Source: Cognatiyoonia sediminum (lineage in GTDB: Bacteria; Pseudomonadota; Alphaproteobacteria; Rhodobacterales; Rhodobacteraceae). Taken from it: 64,000 bases of DNA. The notes beneath the pieces were generated by a model. It was not told the origin of the DNA. It made no database searches and saw only the letters and a program-made list of their open reading frames with translations. Shown here piece by piece: positions 19,364-27,924 of the stretch (within the stretch, counting starts at the first letter, position 1; every line of letters starts with the position of its first letter). Location: assembly GCF_900129845.1 (NCBI RefSeq), contig NZ_FQXB01000003.1, positions 298,174 through 362,173 on the forward strand. The letters are read 5' to 3'. The position numbers and the translations under genes are program-made.

Positions 19364-20704
19364 TCACTCAGCCGGTGTCGCGGCAGCGTCGCCGCTGGCC
19401 TTGGCCGGGTAGTGTGAATCGAAGTCTTCTTCGATTGTTGCTGGTGGCGTGTCTGGCTTCTCGATCACACCGAGGAGCGGCAGGATCACGAGAAAGTAGG
19501 CAAACCAGTAGGTCGATGCGATCAGAGCGATCCAATCATAAGGGAATTCAGCCGGACGTGCGCCAACCCACATCAGAACGATGAAGTCGACAACCAGCAG
19601 CCAGAACCACCATTTGAACATTGGACGGTAGCGACCGGAACGAACGGAGGATGTATCGAGCCATGGCGCCAGAGCCATAACAGCGATCGCGCCGAACATC
19701 GCCAGAACGCCGAAGAACTTCGCGTCGATGATGCCAAAGCTGATCCAGTTCGCAAACATCACCACCCAAACGTCAGCGGTGAAGGCCCGCAGGATCGCGT
19801 AGAATGGTAGGAAGTACCATTCAGGGACGATGTGTGCAGGTGTCGCCAGTGGGTTTGCTGGGATGTAGTTGTCTGGGTGGCCCAGGTAGTTCGGCATAAA
19901 GCCAACAACCGCCATGAACAGCACCAAGATGATCGCCAGTGCGAACAGGTCTTTTATCACGAAGTAAGGCCAGAATGGCAGCGTGTCTTTGGCTGCGTCT
20001 TCCTTGCTTGTGCGGCGGACTTCAACACCCGTTGGGTTGTTGTTGCCGGTTGTGTGGAACGCCCAAATGTGGACGATCACAAGACCTGCGATCAGGAATG
20101 GCAGCAGGTAGTGCAAGCTGAAGAAGCGGTTCAGCGCTGGCTGACCAACGGAGGATGCACCGAGCAGCCATGTTTGGATGCTGTCACCGATGAACGGGAT
20201 TGCACCGAAGAGGCCAGTGATAACAGCTGTCCCGTGGAAGGACATCTGACCCCATGGCAGGACGTAACCCATGAAGGCTGTACCCATCATCAGCAAATAG
20301 ATCAGCATACCGATGATCCATGTGACCTCGCGTGGAGCCTTATATGATCCGTAGTAGAGACCACGGAAGATGTGCAGGTAAACCGCGAAGAAGAACAGCG
20401 ACGCGCCGTTCATGTGGAAGTAGCGGATCATATGGCCGCCGTTCACATCGCGCATGATGTGTTCAATAGAGTTGAACGCCATGTCCACGTGTGGCGTGTA
20501 GTGCATCACAAGAACAACGCCGGTGATGATCTGCAGTGCCAATGTAAATGTCAGAACGATACCCCAGATCCACATCCAGTTCAGGTTCTTTGGCGTGGGG
20601 ATCATTATGGTGTCGTACAGAAGTCCGATCACGGGGAGGCGTTTCTGCATCCCTTTCTCGAAATCAGACTTTGGTTCGTAATGGTCGTGGGGAATACCAG
20701 CCAT
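19364..20704 (-). CDS. petB: Cytochrome b of the bc1 complex
   Basis: Di-heme quinol-oxidising subunit with eight membrane helices. The 446-aa product starts [15 protein letters not shown]; an in-frame upstream extension of 14 residues lacks family support. It contains the Qo-site PEWY motif (in [10 protein letters not shown]) and the helix carrying [13 protein letters not shown]. It serves both respiration and cyclic photosynthetic electron flow, returning electrons through cytochrome c2. Confidence 0.96.
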   Translation of the reverse strand: MAGIPHDHYEPKSDFEKGMQKRLPVIGLLYDTIMIPTPKNLNWMWIWGIVLTFTLALQIITGVVLVMHYTPHVDMAFNSIEHIMRDVNGGHMIRYFHMNGASLFFFAVYLHIFRGLYYGSYKAPREVTWIIGMLIYLLMMGTAFMGYVLPWGQMSFHGTAVITGLFGAIPFIGDSIQTWLLGASSVGQPALNRFFSLHYLLPFLIAGLVIVHIWAFHTTGNNNPTGVEVRRTSKEDAAKDTLPFWPYFVIKDLFALAIILVLFMAVVGFMPNYLGHPDNYIPANPLATPAHIVPEWYFLPFYAILRAFTADVWVVMFANWISFGIIDAKFFGVLAMFGAIAVMALAPWLDTSSVRSGRYRPMFKWWFWLLVVDFIVLMWVGARPAEFPYDWIALIASTYWFAYFLVILPLLGVIEKPDTPPATIEEDFDSHYPAKASGDAAATPAE

Positions 20705-20717
20705 AGGTCTTTTCTCC

Positions 20718-21311
20718 TTAACCGAGTTCGATTGTTGTGCCGTCAACGAATGTCGCTGGCGGGATGTCTAGGTTGCGTGGCGCTGGGCCTTTGCGGATAC
20801 GGCCAGACAGATCGTAGTGCGAACCGTGGCATGGGCAGAACCAGCCGCCGAAATCACCTGCACCGTCGCCCAAAGGCACACAGCCGAGGTGTGTACATAC
20901 GCCCATCTGAACGATCCAAGCACCTGCACCTTCACCTTCTGGGGACGGGATCGTGCGGTTTTCATCGGTCGCCAGAGAAGCAGCATTGATGTTTTCGTTA
21001 CGCGCATCCGGGTCAGGCATTGTCTCCACGATGTCATCTTCTGACTGGGCCGATTGAATTTCTTCGCCAGTCCGGTGACGGATGAAAACAGGTTTACCCT
21101 GCCACAGCACTGTCAGCTGCGTTCCAGGTGCTACATCGGTCACATCAACACGGATGGACGCGAGCGCTTGAACGTCTGCGGATGGGTTCATTTGGTTGAC
21201 CAAAGGCCATACGGCCGCGCCTGTTACGACAGCGCCTGTTCCGGCGGTGGCGTAATAGAGAAAGTCGCGACGTGTGCCTTGGTAATCTTCTGCTTGTGAC
21301 ACGAGATGCAT
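20718..21311 (-). CDS. petA: Rieske iron-sulfur subunit of the bc1 complex
   Basis: High-potential 2Fe-2S protein moving electrons from quinol to cytochrome c1. The 197-aa product has a twin-arginine-type N-terminus ([13 protein letters not shown]) that stays as the membrane anchor, and cluster-binding boxes CTHLGC (139-144) and CPCHGSH (159-165). It is the first gene of petA-petB-petC on the minus strand; the promoter should lie between 21312 and the divergent GFA gene at 21457. Confidence 0.96.
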   Translation of the reverse strand: MHLVSQAEDYQGTRRDFLYYATAGTGAVVTGAAVWPLVNQMNPSADVQALASIRVDVTDVAPGTQLTVLWQGKPVFIRHRTGEEIQSAQSEDDIVETMPDPDARNENINAASLATDENRTIPSPEGEGAGAWIVQMGVCTHLGCVPLGDGAGDFGGWFCPCHGSHYDLSGRIRKGPAPRNLDIPPATFVDGTTIELG

Positions 21312-21456
21312 CTCCGGCTAGTTTCGGGCGATATTTGCCCATACATTGCTGGGGCCTCGGTCGCCCGAAGCCCAATTGGGCGCTGTTTAGCTACCAAATG
21401 CCGTGTCGTCCAGCGGACAATCGGGCGCAGGTCACAATTCTAAAGGAGCGCTTGGC

Positions 21457-21828
21457 GTGGGAGATAGATCAATACAAGGAAAGTGCCACTGCGGCGCAGT
21501 TTCTTTTGAATACTTCGGTCAAACAGACCGGCTTGTCTCTTGTAATTGCAGCATTTGTCGCCGCTTAAGGGCGCTGTGGGCGCACGATTCTCCATCAAAA
21601 GTTGAAATGAAGGTGAAAGAAGGCGCTTTGTTACAGTATAGCTGGGGGGATGAGGAATTGGCATTCAATACATGCCGAATCTGTGGCTGCACCGTCAGTT
21701 GGACGCCTTTAGCACCTGATTCTATTGACCGAATGGCGGTAAATATGGCGATGGCCCAACCGCAGGACATTGCTGATATCCCTGTGCGACACTTTGATGG
21801 GGCTGACTCTTGGGAATTTCTTGATTAG
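21457..21828 (+). CDS. GFA-family zinc-binding protein
   Basis: Small protein of the Gfa fold (glutathione-dependent formaldehyde-activating-like); substrate unknown for most members. The 123-aa product has the zinc cysteine clusters GKCHCGAV, CNCSICRR and CRICGC. I chose GTG at 21457 because an AAGGAG site sits nine bases upstream and the family normally starts just before the first Cys-X-Cys; a 54-bp longer frame begins at another GTG. It diverges from petABC with a short shared spacer. Confidence 0.8.
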   Translation: MGDRSIQGKCHCGAVSFEYFGQTDRLVSCNCSICRRLRALWAHDSPSKVEMKVKEGALLQYSWGDEELAFNTCRICGCTVSWTPLAPDSIDRMAVNMAMAQPQDIADIPVRHFDGADSWEFLD

Positions 21829-21903
21829 CCTACGTAAAAGTTAACGGTTCTGCGTTTAATTTGATTTTGCTCCCGCAGCATAAACGCCTATATGGACGAT
21901 GAG

Positions 21904-22554
21904 ATGAACCGTTTTACGATCATATCCCTTGCCGCTGCGCTGAGCCTGCCATCTGCCGTTTTGGCAGAGGTTGAGTTGAGCTTTTACACAGGCGCCCAGA
22001 ACGCTCCCCATTCGGATGTGTTCTTTGACGGTGATTCTGAGATTGCGGACGGAAAGATATTTATCGGGTGGGAAGGCCGCTCTTTTGAGGCACCACCTTA
22101 TTACGGCCTTCGCGCAACGATCTGGAATTCACCGACCTTTGGGTATGGCGTCGAATTCACGCACAACAAGATCTATCCGCAAGAGGGCGAGCTTCCGCCG
22201 GAATTCCAGCGGCTGGAGTTTACAGATGGTCTGAACACCTTGACGGTGAACGCCTATCGCCGTTGGCAAAATGGATATGGTGACTTCACCCCCTACATTG
22301 GCGGTGGTGTCGGCCTCTCGATCCCGCATGTGGAGGTGATCACTGATACCTCTCGCACCGAAGGATACCAAATCACTGGGCCAGCTGCGACGTGGATCGC
22401 GGGCGCAAGCTATCCAATCACCGATGAATGGTCCGTCTTTGGTGAATACAAAGGGACGTATTCGATCAATACCGGTGAATTGGATACCGGTGGTACTGTC
22501 GAAACCAATGTGATCACCAATGCGTTGAACGTCGGGGTCAGCTTTAGCTTCTGA
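21904..22554 (+). CDS. Outer-membrane beta-barrel protein, LpxQ (lipid A oxidase)-like, copy 1
   Basis: A 216-aa exported beta-barrel: signal peptide MNRFTIISLAAAL...VLA, then ELSFYTG at the mature start, alternating aromatic/polar strands, and a C-terminal phenylalanine (GVSFSF) as the BAM recognition signal. Rhodobacterales relatives carrying the ELSFYTG...PHSDV opening are commonly named lipid A oxidase after Rhizobium LpxQ, which oxidises proximal glucosamine of lipid A to 2-aminogluconate; that activity is inferred, not shown. Immediately followed by a paralogue. Confidence 0.75.
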   Translation: MNRFTIISLAAALSLPSAVLAEVELSFYTGAQNAPHSDVFFDGDSEIADGKIFIGWEGRSFEAPPYYGLRATIWNSPTFGYGVEFTHNKIYPQEGELPPEFQRLEFTDGLNTLTVNAYRRWQNGYGDFTPYIGGGVGLSIPHVEVITDTSRTEGYQITGPAATWIAGASYPITDEWSVFGEYKGTYSINTGELDTGGTVETNVITNALNVGVSFSF

Positions 22555-22605
22555 TCCGTGTCGCAATATGCCATCATTCGGTACGAGTGATTTGAGGCAT
22601 TGTTG

Positions 22606-23247
22606 ATGAAACGATCCCTGATTTTAGCAATTGCAGCTGTGCCAAGTTTCGCGGCAGCGGAAATTGAATTCAGCTTTTACACCGGTAACCAAACCGCACC
22701 CGCTTCGGACATATCTGTGCGCGGCGATGATCTTGCGCCGGACGATGACTTTCGCATCCGTTGGGAAGGGTTGCCGTTTGAGTGGCCGATCTATGCGGGC
22801 GCGCGGATCACGAAGTGGCAGACAGAGACGTTCGGGTGGGGCTTGGACTACGCCCACAACAAAACCTATCCGATTGAAGGTGAACTGCCCGCTGGATACA
22901 GCGCGTTGGAGTTCACCGACGGCTTAAACACTTGGACGATCAACGCTTATCGGCGCTGGCCCGATATGTTCGGCAATGCGACGCCCTATATCGGCGTGGG
23001 TCTGGGCCTGTCTGTTCCAGGGGTCGAGGTCACCTATTTGGGCAACACGACGTTCGAATATCAGGTCACTGGGTTGGCCGCGACTTGGCTGGCTGGTGTT
23101 AGCTATCCGATTAACGACATTTGGGCCGTCTTTGGTGAGTATAAGGGCACTTACACGTCGAACACCGTCGATCTTGATACGGGCGGGACTTTGTCGACCG
23201 ACATCTTCACTGACGCGTTCAACATTGGTGTCAGCTACACCTACTGA
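22606..23247 (+). CDS. Outer-membrane beta-barrel protein, LpxQ (lipid A oxidase)-like, copy 2
   Basis: A 213-aa paralogue of the preceding gene, sharing EFSFYTGNQTAP, the LEFTDGLNTWTINAYRRW segment, the FGEYKGTY strand and a terminal aromatic (SYTY). It starts at ATG with GAGG eight bases upstream and follows the first copy by 51 bp, a tandem duplication that has diverged well beyond recent copies. If the family assignment is right, the two may modify different lipid A positions or act under different conditions; sequence cannot tell. Confidence 0.72.
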   Translation: MKRSLILAIAAVPSFAAAEIEFSFYTGNQTAPASDISVRGDDLAPDDDFRIRWEGLPFEWPIYAGARITKWQTETFGWGLDYAHNKTYPIEGELPAGYSALEFTDGLNTWTINAYRRWPDMFGNATPYIGVGLGLSVPGVEVTYLGNTTFEYQVTGLAATWLAGVSYPINDIWAVFGEYKGTYTSNTVDLDTGGTLSTDIFTDAFNIGVSYTY

Positions 23248-23850
23248 TTAGCTTGGTGTCGTGTCGATCATGCTTTGACGATCGCTAAATCCTTCGTGCC
23301 AATCGGCCAGTGCTTTGCGTCCTTCGCGCCAGTTGCGCATATCGTGGCGAAAGTCGATGTAGGATAGGGCGCATGCGACTGAGATTTGGCCCATGTTGAG
23401 CGGCCCTTCAAGGTGGCTCATCCAACGCGATCCAATCGCATCTAGGGTACGCTCAACTTTGCCCCATTGTGCGTTGATCCAGTCTTCGGATTGTTGTTCT
23501 TCAGGGCGCAATCGCCTTTCATAGGTCATGCTAACAGTTGAATCCATCATACCATCGCCTGTCGCTTCGAGGGTCAAGATTTCCCAAAGGCGCGAGGATG
23601 GATAAAGACCGCTGCTCGCGTAGTCATCAAGATACCGGCTAATCACACGGCTATCATAAAGCGCTGGACCCTCATCGCGGATCAGCGCTGGGATGCGGCC
23701 TAACGGGTTCGCTGCAACTGCTTCTGACGCCGACGCAAGCGGAGTCGTGGCAATATTCACTTCCTCAACAACATCGGTCAGCTTTGCCTCGCGCACCAAG
23801 ACGCGGATTTTGCGGACAAAGGGTGAGGCGGGCGACATAATCAATTGCAT
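23248..23850 (-). CDS. Glutathione S-transferase family protein
   Basis: A 200-aa cytosolic GST-fold protein. It has an N-terminal thioredoxin-like half (MQLIMSPASPFVRKIRVL, with Ser-Pro-Phe at the usual catalytic helix start) and an all-helical C-terminal half. The start is the ATG before MQLIMS; a 19-codon upstream extension overlaps the neighbouring gene's end. It is last in a minus-strand run dapF-mtaB-GST-GST. Substrate unknown. Confidence 0.82.
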   Translation of the reverse strand: MQLIMSPASPFVRKIRVLVREAKLTDVVEEVNIATTPLASASEAVAANPLGRIPALIRDEGPALYDSRVISRYLDDYASSGLYPSSRLWEILTLEATGDGMMDSTVSMTYERRLRPEEQQSEDWINAQWGKVERTLDAIGSRWMSHLEGPLNMGQISVACALSYIDFRHDMRNWREGRKALADWHEGFSDRQSMIDTTPS

Positions 23851-23861
23851 TGTGGCGATCC

Positions 23862-24506
23862 CTAGATTTGGTTTGGGAAAAGGGTGGGCTCCTGATCGGG
23901 CACCCAAGGTTTGTATTTGCTCATGATACCGGCGAAGGCAGCGCTGTCCAGAAAGGCATCGAGCCAGCGGATCAGATTTGGCCAGTCTTGGGCGTCAAAC
24001 CATGCCCGGTCTGTATTCGCGAATTGACGGACGAAAGGTAGGATCGCCATATCCGCCAAGGTTGCCCGATCTCCAAACAGGAAGGTTTGGCCTTCTAGCC
24101 GAGTCTCGAGCTTGCGCAGGAAGACCGAGGCTTTCTCTCTTTCTTCGGCTTCATCGCGGTCAGGATAGCGCACTGCGTATTTGGTGTGATCAAGCGCGGC
24201 CTTAAAGGGACCGTCACATTCTTCGATCCACGCCTCCCAGCCTTGCGGCATATCAAGCCAGCCTTTTGGGTCAGACTTGCCCAAAGCCCAGCGCATGACA
24301 TCAAAGCTTTCATCTAGGATCAAATCGCCGTCTTTCACGGCTGGAACCGTGGCGGAGGCGGAGGTTTGCAAGAATGCCTCTGGCTTTTCCTTCAGAAGGA
24401 TCTCCCGCAACTCAACCTGCACGCCAGAGCTTTGCACTGCCAGCCTCGCCCGCATGGCGTAGGGGCAGCGGCGAAAGCTCCAGAAAATGGGATGCGTTTC
24501 GGTCAT
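23862..24506 (-). CDS. Glutathione S-transferase family protein with Cys active site
   Basis: A 214-aa GST-like protein with glutaredoxin-type start FWSFRRCPYAMRARLA (Cys-Pro-Tyr active-site motif), typical of omega-like or reductive GSTs, and a C-terminal helical domain. The ATG overlaps the mtaB stop by four bases, and it is followed 11 bp later by a second, unrelated-looking GST. Coupling to mtaB is a transcriptional neighbour effect rather than evidence for a shared pathway. Confidence 0.83.
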   Translation of the reverse strand: MTETHPIFWSFRRCPYAMRARLAVQSSGVQVELREILLKEKPEAFLQTSASATVPAVKDGDLILDESFDVMRWALGKSDPKGWLDMPQGWEAWIEECDGPFKAALDHTKYAVRYPDRDEAEEREKASVFLRKLETRLEGQTFLFGDRATLADMAILPFVRQFANTDRAWFDAQDWPNLIRWLDAFLDSAAFAGIMSKYKPWVPDQEPTLFPNQI

Positions 24507-25759
24507 GCGACCAACTGGGTGTCTGCGACATCTTTGATTGTCGCGCGCACGATACTGCTTTCGATTTGATCACTATCGAAAATCACTTCGGCAAATTGCT
24601 GGGTTCGACCCATGCGCGGGTTCTCCATCAAGACATCATGCGCTTTGCCGATTTGCGCGCTCAGGTGTTTGCCCACCTGAATACCGCCTGCCTCGCGCAA
24701 CTGTGCGGCGCGGTCCTTAATCAAAGAGCCTTTCACCTGTGGCATCTTCGCGGCCGGTGTGCCGGGGCGCGGGGAATAGGGAAAGACATGCAGCCAGGTA
24801 AGATCACATTCACTGACAAGGCGCAGCGAGTTTTCGAACATCGCTTCGGTCTCCGTCGGGAAACCTGCAATGATGTCCGCGCCGAAGGTCATCGCAGGGC
24901 GGACCTTCTTGGCCTCTTCACAAAACTGAATTGCATCATCGCGTAGGTGCCGCCGCTTCATCCGTTTCAGGATCATGTCGTCGCCGTGTTGTAGCGACAG
25001 ATGAAGGTGCGGCATCAAGCGATCTTCGGTCGCGATGGCGAGCATGAGGTTGTCGTCGACCTCAATCGAGTCAATCGAGCTGATCCGTAGGCGCGGCAGA
25101 TCGGGCACCAGTTTCAGAATACGTATGACCAAATCGCCCAGCTTTGGCACGCTGGGCAGATCGGCGCCCCAGCTTGTCAGATCAACGCCGGTCAAGACGA
25201 CCTCATTATATCCGCGATCCACCAACCGTTTGATCTGATCCACGACAACGCCTGCCGGAACCGACCTCGAGTTGCCGCGACCGAAAGGGATAATGCAAAA
25301 GGTGCACCGATGATCGCAGCCGTTTTGCACCTGAACATAGGCGCGGCTGCGTGTGCCAAAACCATCGATCAAATGCCCGGCAGTTTCGTTGACAGACATG
25401 ATGTCGTCCACTTGGACCGCCTCGGTTTGGCCAATGAGGTCAGGGGCCAATCCTTGCCACGTTGCAGGATTCATCTTTTCAGTGTTCCCAACAACAACGT
25501 CCACTTCGGTCATTGAAGCAAAGGCGTCAGGGTCTGTTTGGGCCGCGCATCCGGTGACGATGATCTTGGCGTCGGGGTTGGCGCGGCGCTGACGCCGCAC
25601 ATCTTGCTTCGCTTTCCGAACCGCTTCCGCCGTCACGGCGCAGGTGTTGATCACGACAGCACTATCGACACCCGCCTGCGAGGCGAGTTCTTTCATCGCC
25701 TCGGTCTCATACGCGTTGAGACGACAGCCGTGGTTTGAAAAGATCGGCGCCTTGGTCAT
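24503..25759 (-). CDS. mtaB: tRNA threonylcarbamoyladenosine (t6A37) methylthiotransferase MtaB
   Basis: Radical-SAM enzyme that adds a methylthio group to t6A37 of ANN-decoding tRNAs, including tRNA-Lys. The 418-aa product has the N-terminal UPF0004 cysteines (NHGCRLN, INTCAVT, VTGCAAQ), the radical-SAM motif CDHRCTFC, and a C-terminal TRAM domain. It starts MTKAPIFSNHG, overlapping the dapF stop by one base. MtaB rather than MiaB is favoured by the NHGCRLN opening and length. Its likely substrate tRNA-Lys(UUU) is encoded 0.9 kb away. Confidence 0.92.
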   Translation of the reverse strand: MTKAPIFSNHGCRLNAYETEAMKELASQAGVDSAVVINTCAVTAEAVRKAKQDVRRQRRANPDAKIIVTGCAAQTDPDAFASMTEVDVVVGNTEKMNPATWQGLAPDLIGQTEAVQVDDIMSVNETAGHLIDGFGTRSRAYVQVQNGCDHRCTFCIIPFGRGNSRSVPAGVVVDQIKRLVDRGYNEVVLTGVDLTSWGADLPSVPKLGDLVIRILKLVPDLPRLRISSIDSIEVDDNLMLAIATEDRLMPHLHLSLQHGDDMILKRMKRRHLRDDAIQFCEEAKKVRPAMTFGADIIAGFPTETEAMFENSLRLVSECDLTWLHVFPYSPRPGTPAAKMPQVKGSLIKDRAAQLREAGGIQVGKHLSAQIGKAHDVLMENPRMGRTQQFAEVIFDSDQIESSIVRATIKDVADTQLVA

Positions 25760-26574
25760 CAGATGTGCCACACGCCATCAAACACATGTGCAGTGGGGCC
25801 GGTCATCCACACGCCGTCGACTTTCCAAGAAATTTCCAAAGTACCGCCATCGAGATCAATCCGCACATCGTGACCGGTCAACCCGCGACGGGCAGCAGCC
25901 ACAGCCGTCGCGCAGGACGATGAACCGGAGGCCAAGGTCACACCGACGCCCCGTTCCCATACCCGCATACGGATATGGTCCGGCCCAATGATCTGAGCGA
26001 ATTGCACGTTGGTACGTTCCGGATAAAGCGGGTGATGTTCCATCTCTGCGCCACGCGCTTCCAGATCAACGGTTGCCACATCATCTACAAAGAAGGTGCA
26101 ATGCGGATTGCCCATACCTGTCGCCGTAGGTGCGCCATCAATTGGGAGTTCCAGCGTATCGATGTTTTCGGCCAATGGCACTTCATCCCAGTTCAATTGA
26201 GGATGGCCCATATTGACGGACGTGATCCCTTGACCAAGGTCCTTCGCAGCTAAAACCCCGCGCTCCGTGACGATCGAAAGCTCTGCCTTGCCGGTTTCTT
26301 CAAACAGGTGTCGCGCGATACAGCGCGTTGCGTTGCCGCAAGCCGCAGCGGTGGAGCCATCACTGTTCCAGAACGTCAATTCCACATCCGCGGTATCCGA
26401 TGCGCTAAGAACCGCGAGTTGGTCGAATCCCACGCCGCGATGCCGATCGCCGATGGCACGCGCTAGATTCGCGTCGATGCGCGGCGTCAGACCCCGTTCG
26501 TCGACGACGACGAAGTCATTTCCAAGCCCATGCATCTTCATAAAGGGCACTATATTCTGCGGATTCTGGGTCAT
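25759..26574 (-). CDS. dapF: Diaminopimelate epimerase
   Basis: Converts LL- to meso-diaminopimelate for lysine and peptidoglycan synthesis. The 271-aa product has the paired catalytic cysteines in AACGNATRC and GSSSCATAV and the N-terminal MHGLGNDFVVVD motif. The start at 26574 (MTQNPQN) is a compromise: an upstream in-frame ATG at 26592 and a downstream one before KMHGLGND are also possible, and no clear ribosome site decides. Confidence 0.94.
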   Translation of the reverse strand: MTQNPQNIVPFMKMHGLGNDFVVVDERGLTPRIDANLARAIGDRHRGVGFDQLAVLSASDTADVELTFWNSDGSTAAACGNATRCIARHLFEETGKAELSIVTERGVLAAKDLGQGITSVNMGHPQLNWDEVPLAENIDTLELPIDGAPTATGMGNPHCTFFVDDVATVDLEARGAEMEHHPLYPERTNVQFAQIIGPDHIRMRVWERGVGVTLASGSSSCATAVAAARRGLTGHDVRIDLDGGTLEISWKVDGVWMTGPTAHVFDGVWHI

Positions 26575-26671
26575 CTTGGCGCATATAAGCAAAGCAGCTA
26601 AACTTATCCAGCATCTTCCCCATTTGTGGGGTTGACCCGATGCGCGGCTCTTCGTAGAGAGCCGGTCTAGT

Positions 26672-26747
26672 GGGCCGTTAGCTCAGTTGGTAGAGCAACT
26701 GACTTTTAATCAGTGGGTCGCAGGTTCGAATCCTGCACGGCTCACCA
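26672..26747 (+). tRNA. tRNA-Lys (anticodon UUU)
   Basis: A complete 76-nt cloverleaf with encoded CCA. The 7-bp acceptor (GGGCCGT with ACGGCTC, one G-T pair), D-arm GCTC/GAGC, anticodon stem ACTGA/TCAGT with loop CTTTTAA, and T-arm GCAGG-TTCGAAT-CCTGC are all present. Its 3' end is the likely attachment site for the mobile remnant to the right: the last bases plus CTG recur at 31150. Confidence 0.97.
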
Positions 26748-26836
26748 CTGAATTCATCGAAAATCATTAGCTTGTATAGTTGCGCCCTTTTGAATGGCGC
26801 TCATTGGCTATCTGTGGGGGACATATGGGGGACAAA
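26744..26836 (+). repeat. att-like segment beside tRNA-Lys, copy 1 (ACCACTG ... GGGGGACATATGGGGGAC)
   Basis: It starts with the tRNA discriminator base and CCA (ACCACTG) and ends with GGGGGACATATGGGGGAC followed by AAA, exactly 72 nt after the ACCACTG start. The ATG inside the repeat opens a frame (Met-Gly-Asp-Lys...) that the first IS6 element cuts at 26912. This looks like the tRNA-proximal end and first codons of an integrase gene; no integrase domain survives. Copy 2 lies at 31150-31242. Confidence 0.6.
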
Positions 26837-26911
26837 ACCGTACCTACGGTCAGGTGCTATTGGACAATTTGGTTTGTTCCAAAGTTTACCTGGTACCATC
26901 TTCCGGCGGAA

Positions 26912-27729
26912 GGCACTGTCAGAGGAAACCGACTTGAGGCAGGCCATGCGGTTTCGTAGTTTTGCTGGATGACAAAACGTTCTCCATTTCGATACTTTAA
27001 AACCAGCCCTGAAATCATCCGACTTGCAGTGATGCTGTACGTTCGGTTCCCGCTTTCACTGAGAAATGTCGAGGACCTACTGCATGAGCGCGGTATCGAT
27101 GTTAGTCATGAAACGATCCGGTTTTGGTGGAACAGATTCGGTCCAATATTCGCAGCGGAAGTCCGACGCAATCGTGTTGCCAACAACCGATATTACTCGA
27201 ATTGGCAGTGGCACCTCGATGAGGTGTTCGTGAAAATCAATGGCGAGACGCACTATCTGTGGCGGGCTGTCGATCACGAAGGCGAGGTTCTTGAAAGCTA
27301 TGTCACCAAGCGACTTAATCGTAAAGCGGCATTGAAATTCCTCCGAAAAACAATGGAGCGCTACGGCGAACCCGAGATAATTGTAATGGACCGTTTGAAG
27401 TCTTACGGCGCTGCTTTGAGGATGATTGGCAATTCACAACGGCAGGTGACCGGCCGTTGGTTGAACAATCGAGCCGAGAATTCATATCTTCTGTTTCGGC
27501 GAAGGGAACGCGCGATGCTACGATTTCGGCAGATGCGATCGCTACAAAAATTCACTGCCATCCATTTTTCTATCCACAATCACTTCAATCAGGAACGCCA
27601 TCTCTACTCACGATCCAACTTCAAATTGAACCGTACCGCCGCTCTTGCCGAGTGGCGGCAGCTTTGTTCCGCATAGGTTCACACTTTCACCGGTAAACTG
27701 AGACTAGTTCGAATTTGTCTGACAGCATC
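26912..27729 (+). mobile_element. IS6-family insertion sequence, copy 1
   Basis: An 818-bp element bounded by imperfect terminal inverted repeats: left GGCACTGTCAGAGGAAA, right (reverse complement) GATGCTGTCAGACAAAT. It holds one transposase gene. I see no 8-bp target duplication (cggcggaa left, atcgagac right), which suggests recombination or replicative rearrangement since insertion. The right end cuts into the tail of a Na/Pi cotransporter gene. Confidence 0.85.
26969..27676 (+). CDS. IS6-family transposase, copy 1
   Basis: A 235-aa DDE transposase of the IS6/IS26 group. An N-terminal zinc-finger-like/HTH region (RNVEDLLHERGIDVSHETI) is followed by the catalytic domain with WHLDEVFVKI (Asp84), IVMDRLKSYG (Asp141) and the RAENS...RRRERAM block containing the glutamate. 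The frame is intact. It is clearly diverged from copy 2 (for example VMDRL versus VTDRL), so the pair is not a fresh duplication. Confidence 0.93.
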   Translation: MTKRSPFRYFKTSPEIIRLAVMLYVRFPLSLRNVEDLLHERGIDVSHETIRFWWNRFGPIFAAEVRRNRVANNRYYSNWQWHLDEVFVKINGETHYLWRAVDHEGEVLESYVTKRLNRKAALKFLRKTMERYGEPEIIVMDRLKSYGAALRMIGNSQRQVTGRWLNNRAENSYLLFRRRERAMLRFRQMRSLQKFTAIHFSIHNHFNQERHLYSRSNFKLNRTAALAEWRQLCSA

Positions 27730-27855
27730 ATCGAGACGAGCAACATCCATCAGGAAACACTGCGCGCCTTGAAGCAAATCAACACAGCATTCTCGATGGT
27801 CGGTCACCCCATTCTGCTAAAGTCTGGTGACCTCCTGAAAAGCCGTCTCACTTAG
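27730..27855 (+). pseudogene. C-terminal remnant of a Na/Pi cotransporter-family gene
   Basis: From the IS right end to TAG at 27853, one frame reads IIETSNIHQETLRALKQIN... ending LKSRLT. It resembles the C-terminal PhoU-like helices of Na/phosphate symporter (NptA/YjbB) proteins, where an ETSNxHxxxLRxLKxIN pattern is typical. About 42 codons remain and the body of the gene has been lost, presumably by IS6-mediated deletion. The gene's own terminator is still present. Confidence 0.5.
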
Positions 27856-27865
27856 GACGGCTTTT
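27838..27865 (+). terminator. Rho-independent terminator of the truncated gene
   Basis: AAAAGCCGTC pairs with GACGGCTTTT around an eight-base loop and ends in a T run; it overlaps the stop codon of the remnant upstream. Confidence 0.85.
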
Positions 27866-27924
27866 TCAATTCAAATGGGCGTAAAGGCTATTGCACCATT
27901 TTTGTATGCTCGTGCCGAGTCGAC

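Noticed and set aside
20372..20989. Long plus-strand open frame of 205 codons opposite petA/petB
   Set aside because: It is an antisense shadow of two strongly conserved bc1 genes, is Cys/His/Arg-rich in the way shadow frames are, and lacks a ribosome site.
26904..27737. 8-bp target-site duplication flanking IS6 copy 1
   Set aside because: Flanks read cggcggaa and atcgagac, which do not match; copy 2 flanks (tcgcggac, accactgt) also do not match.
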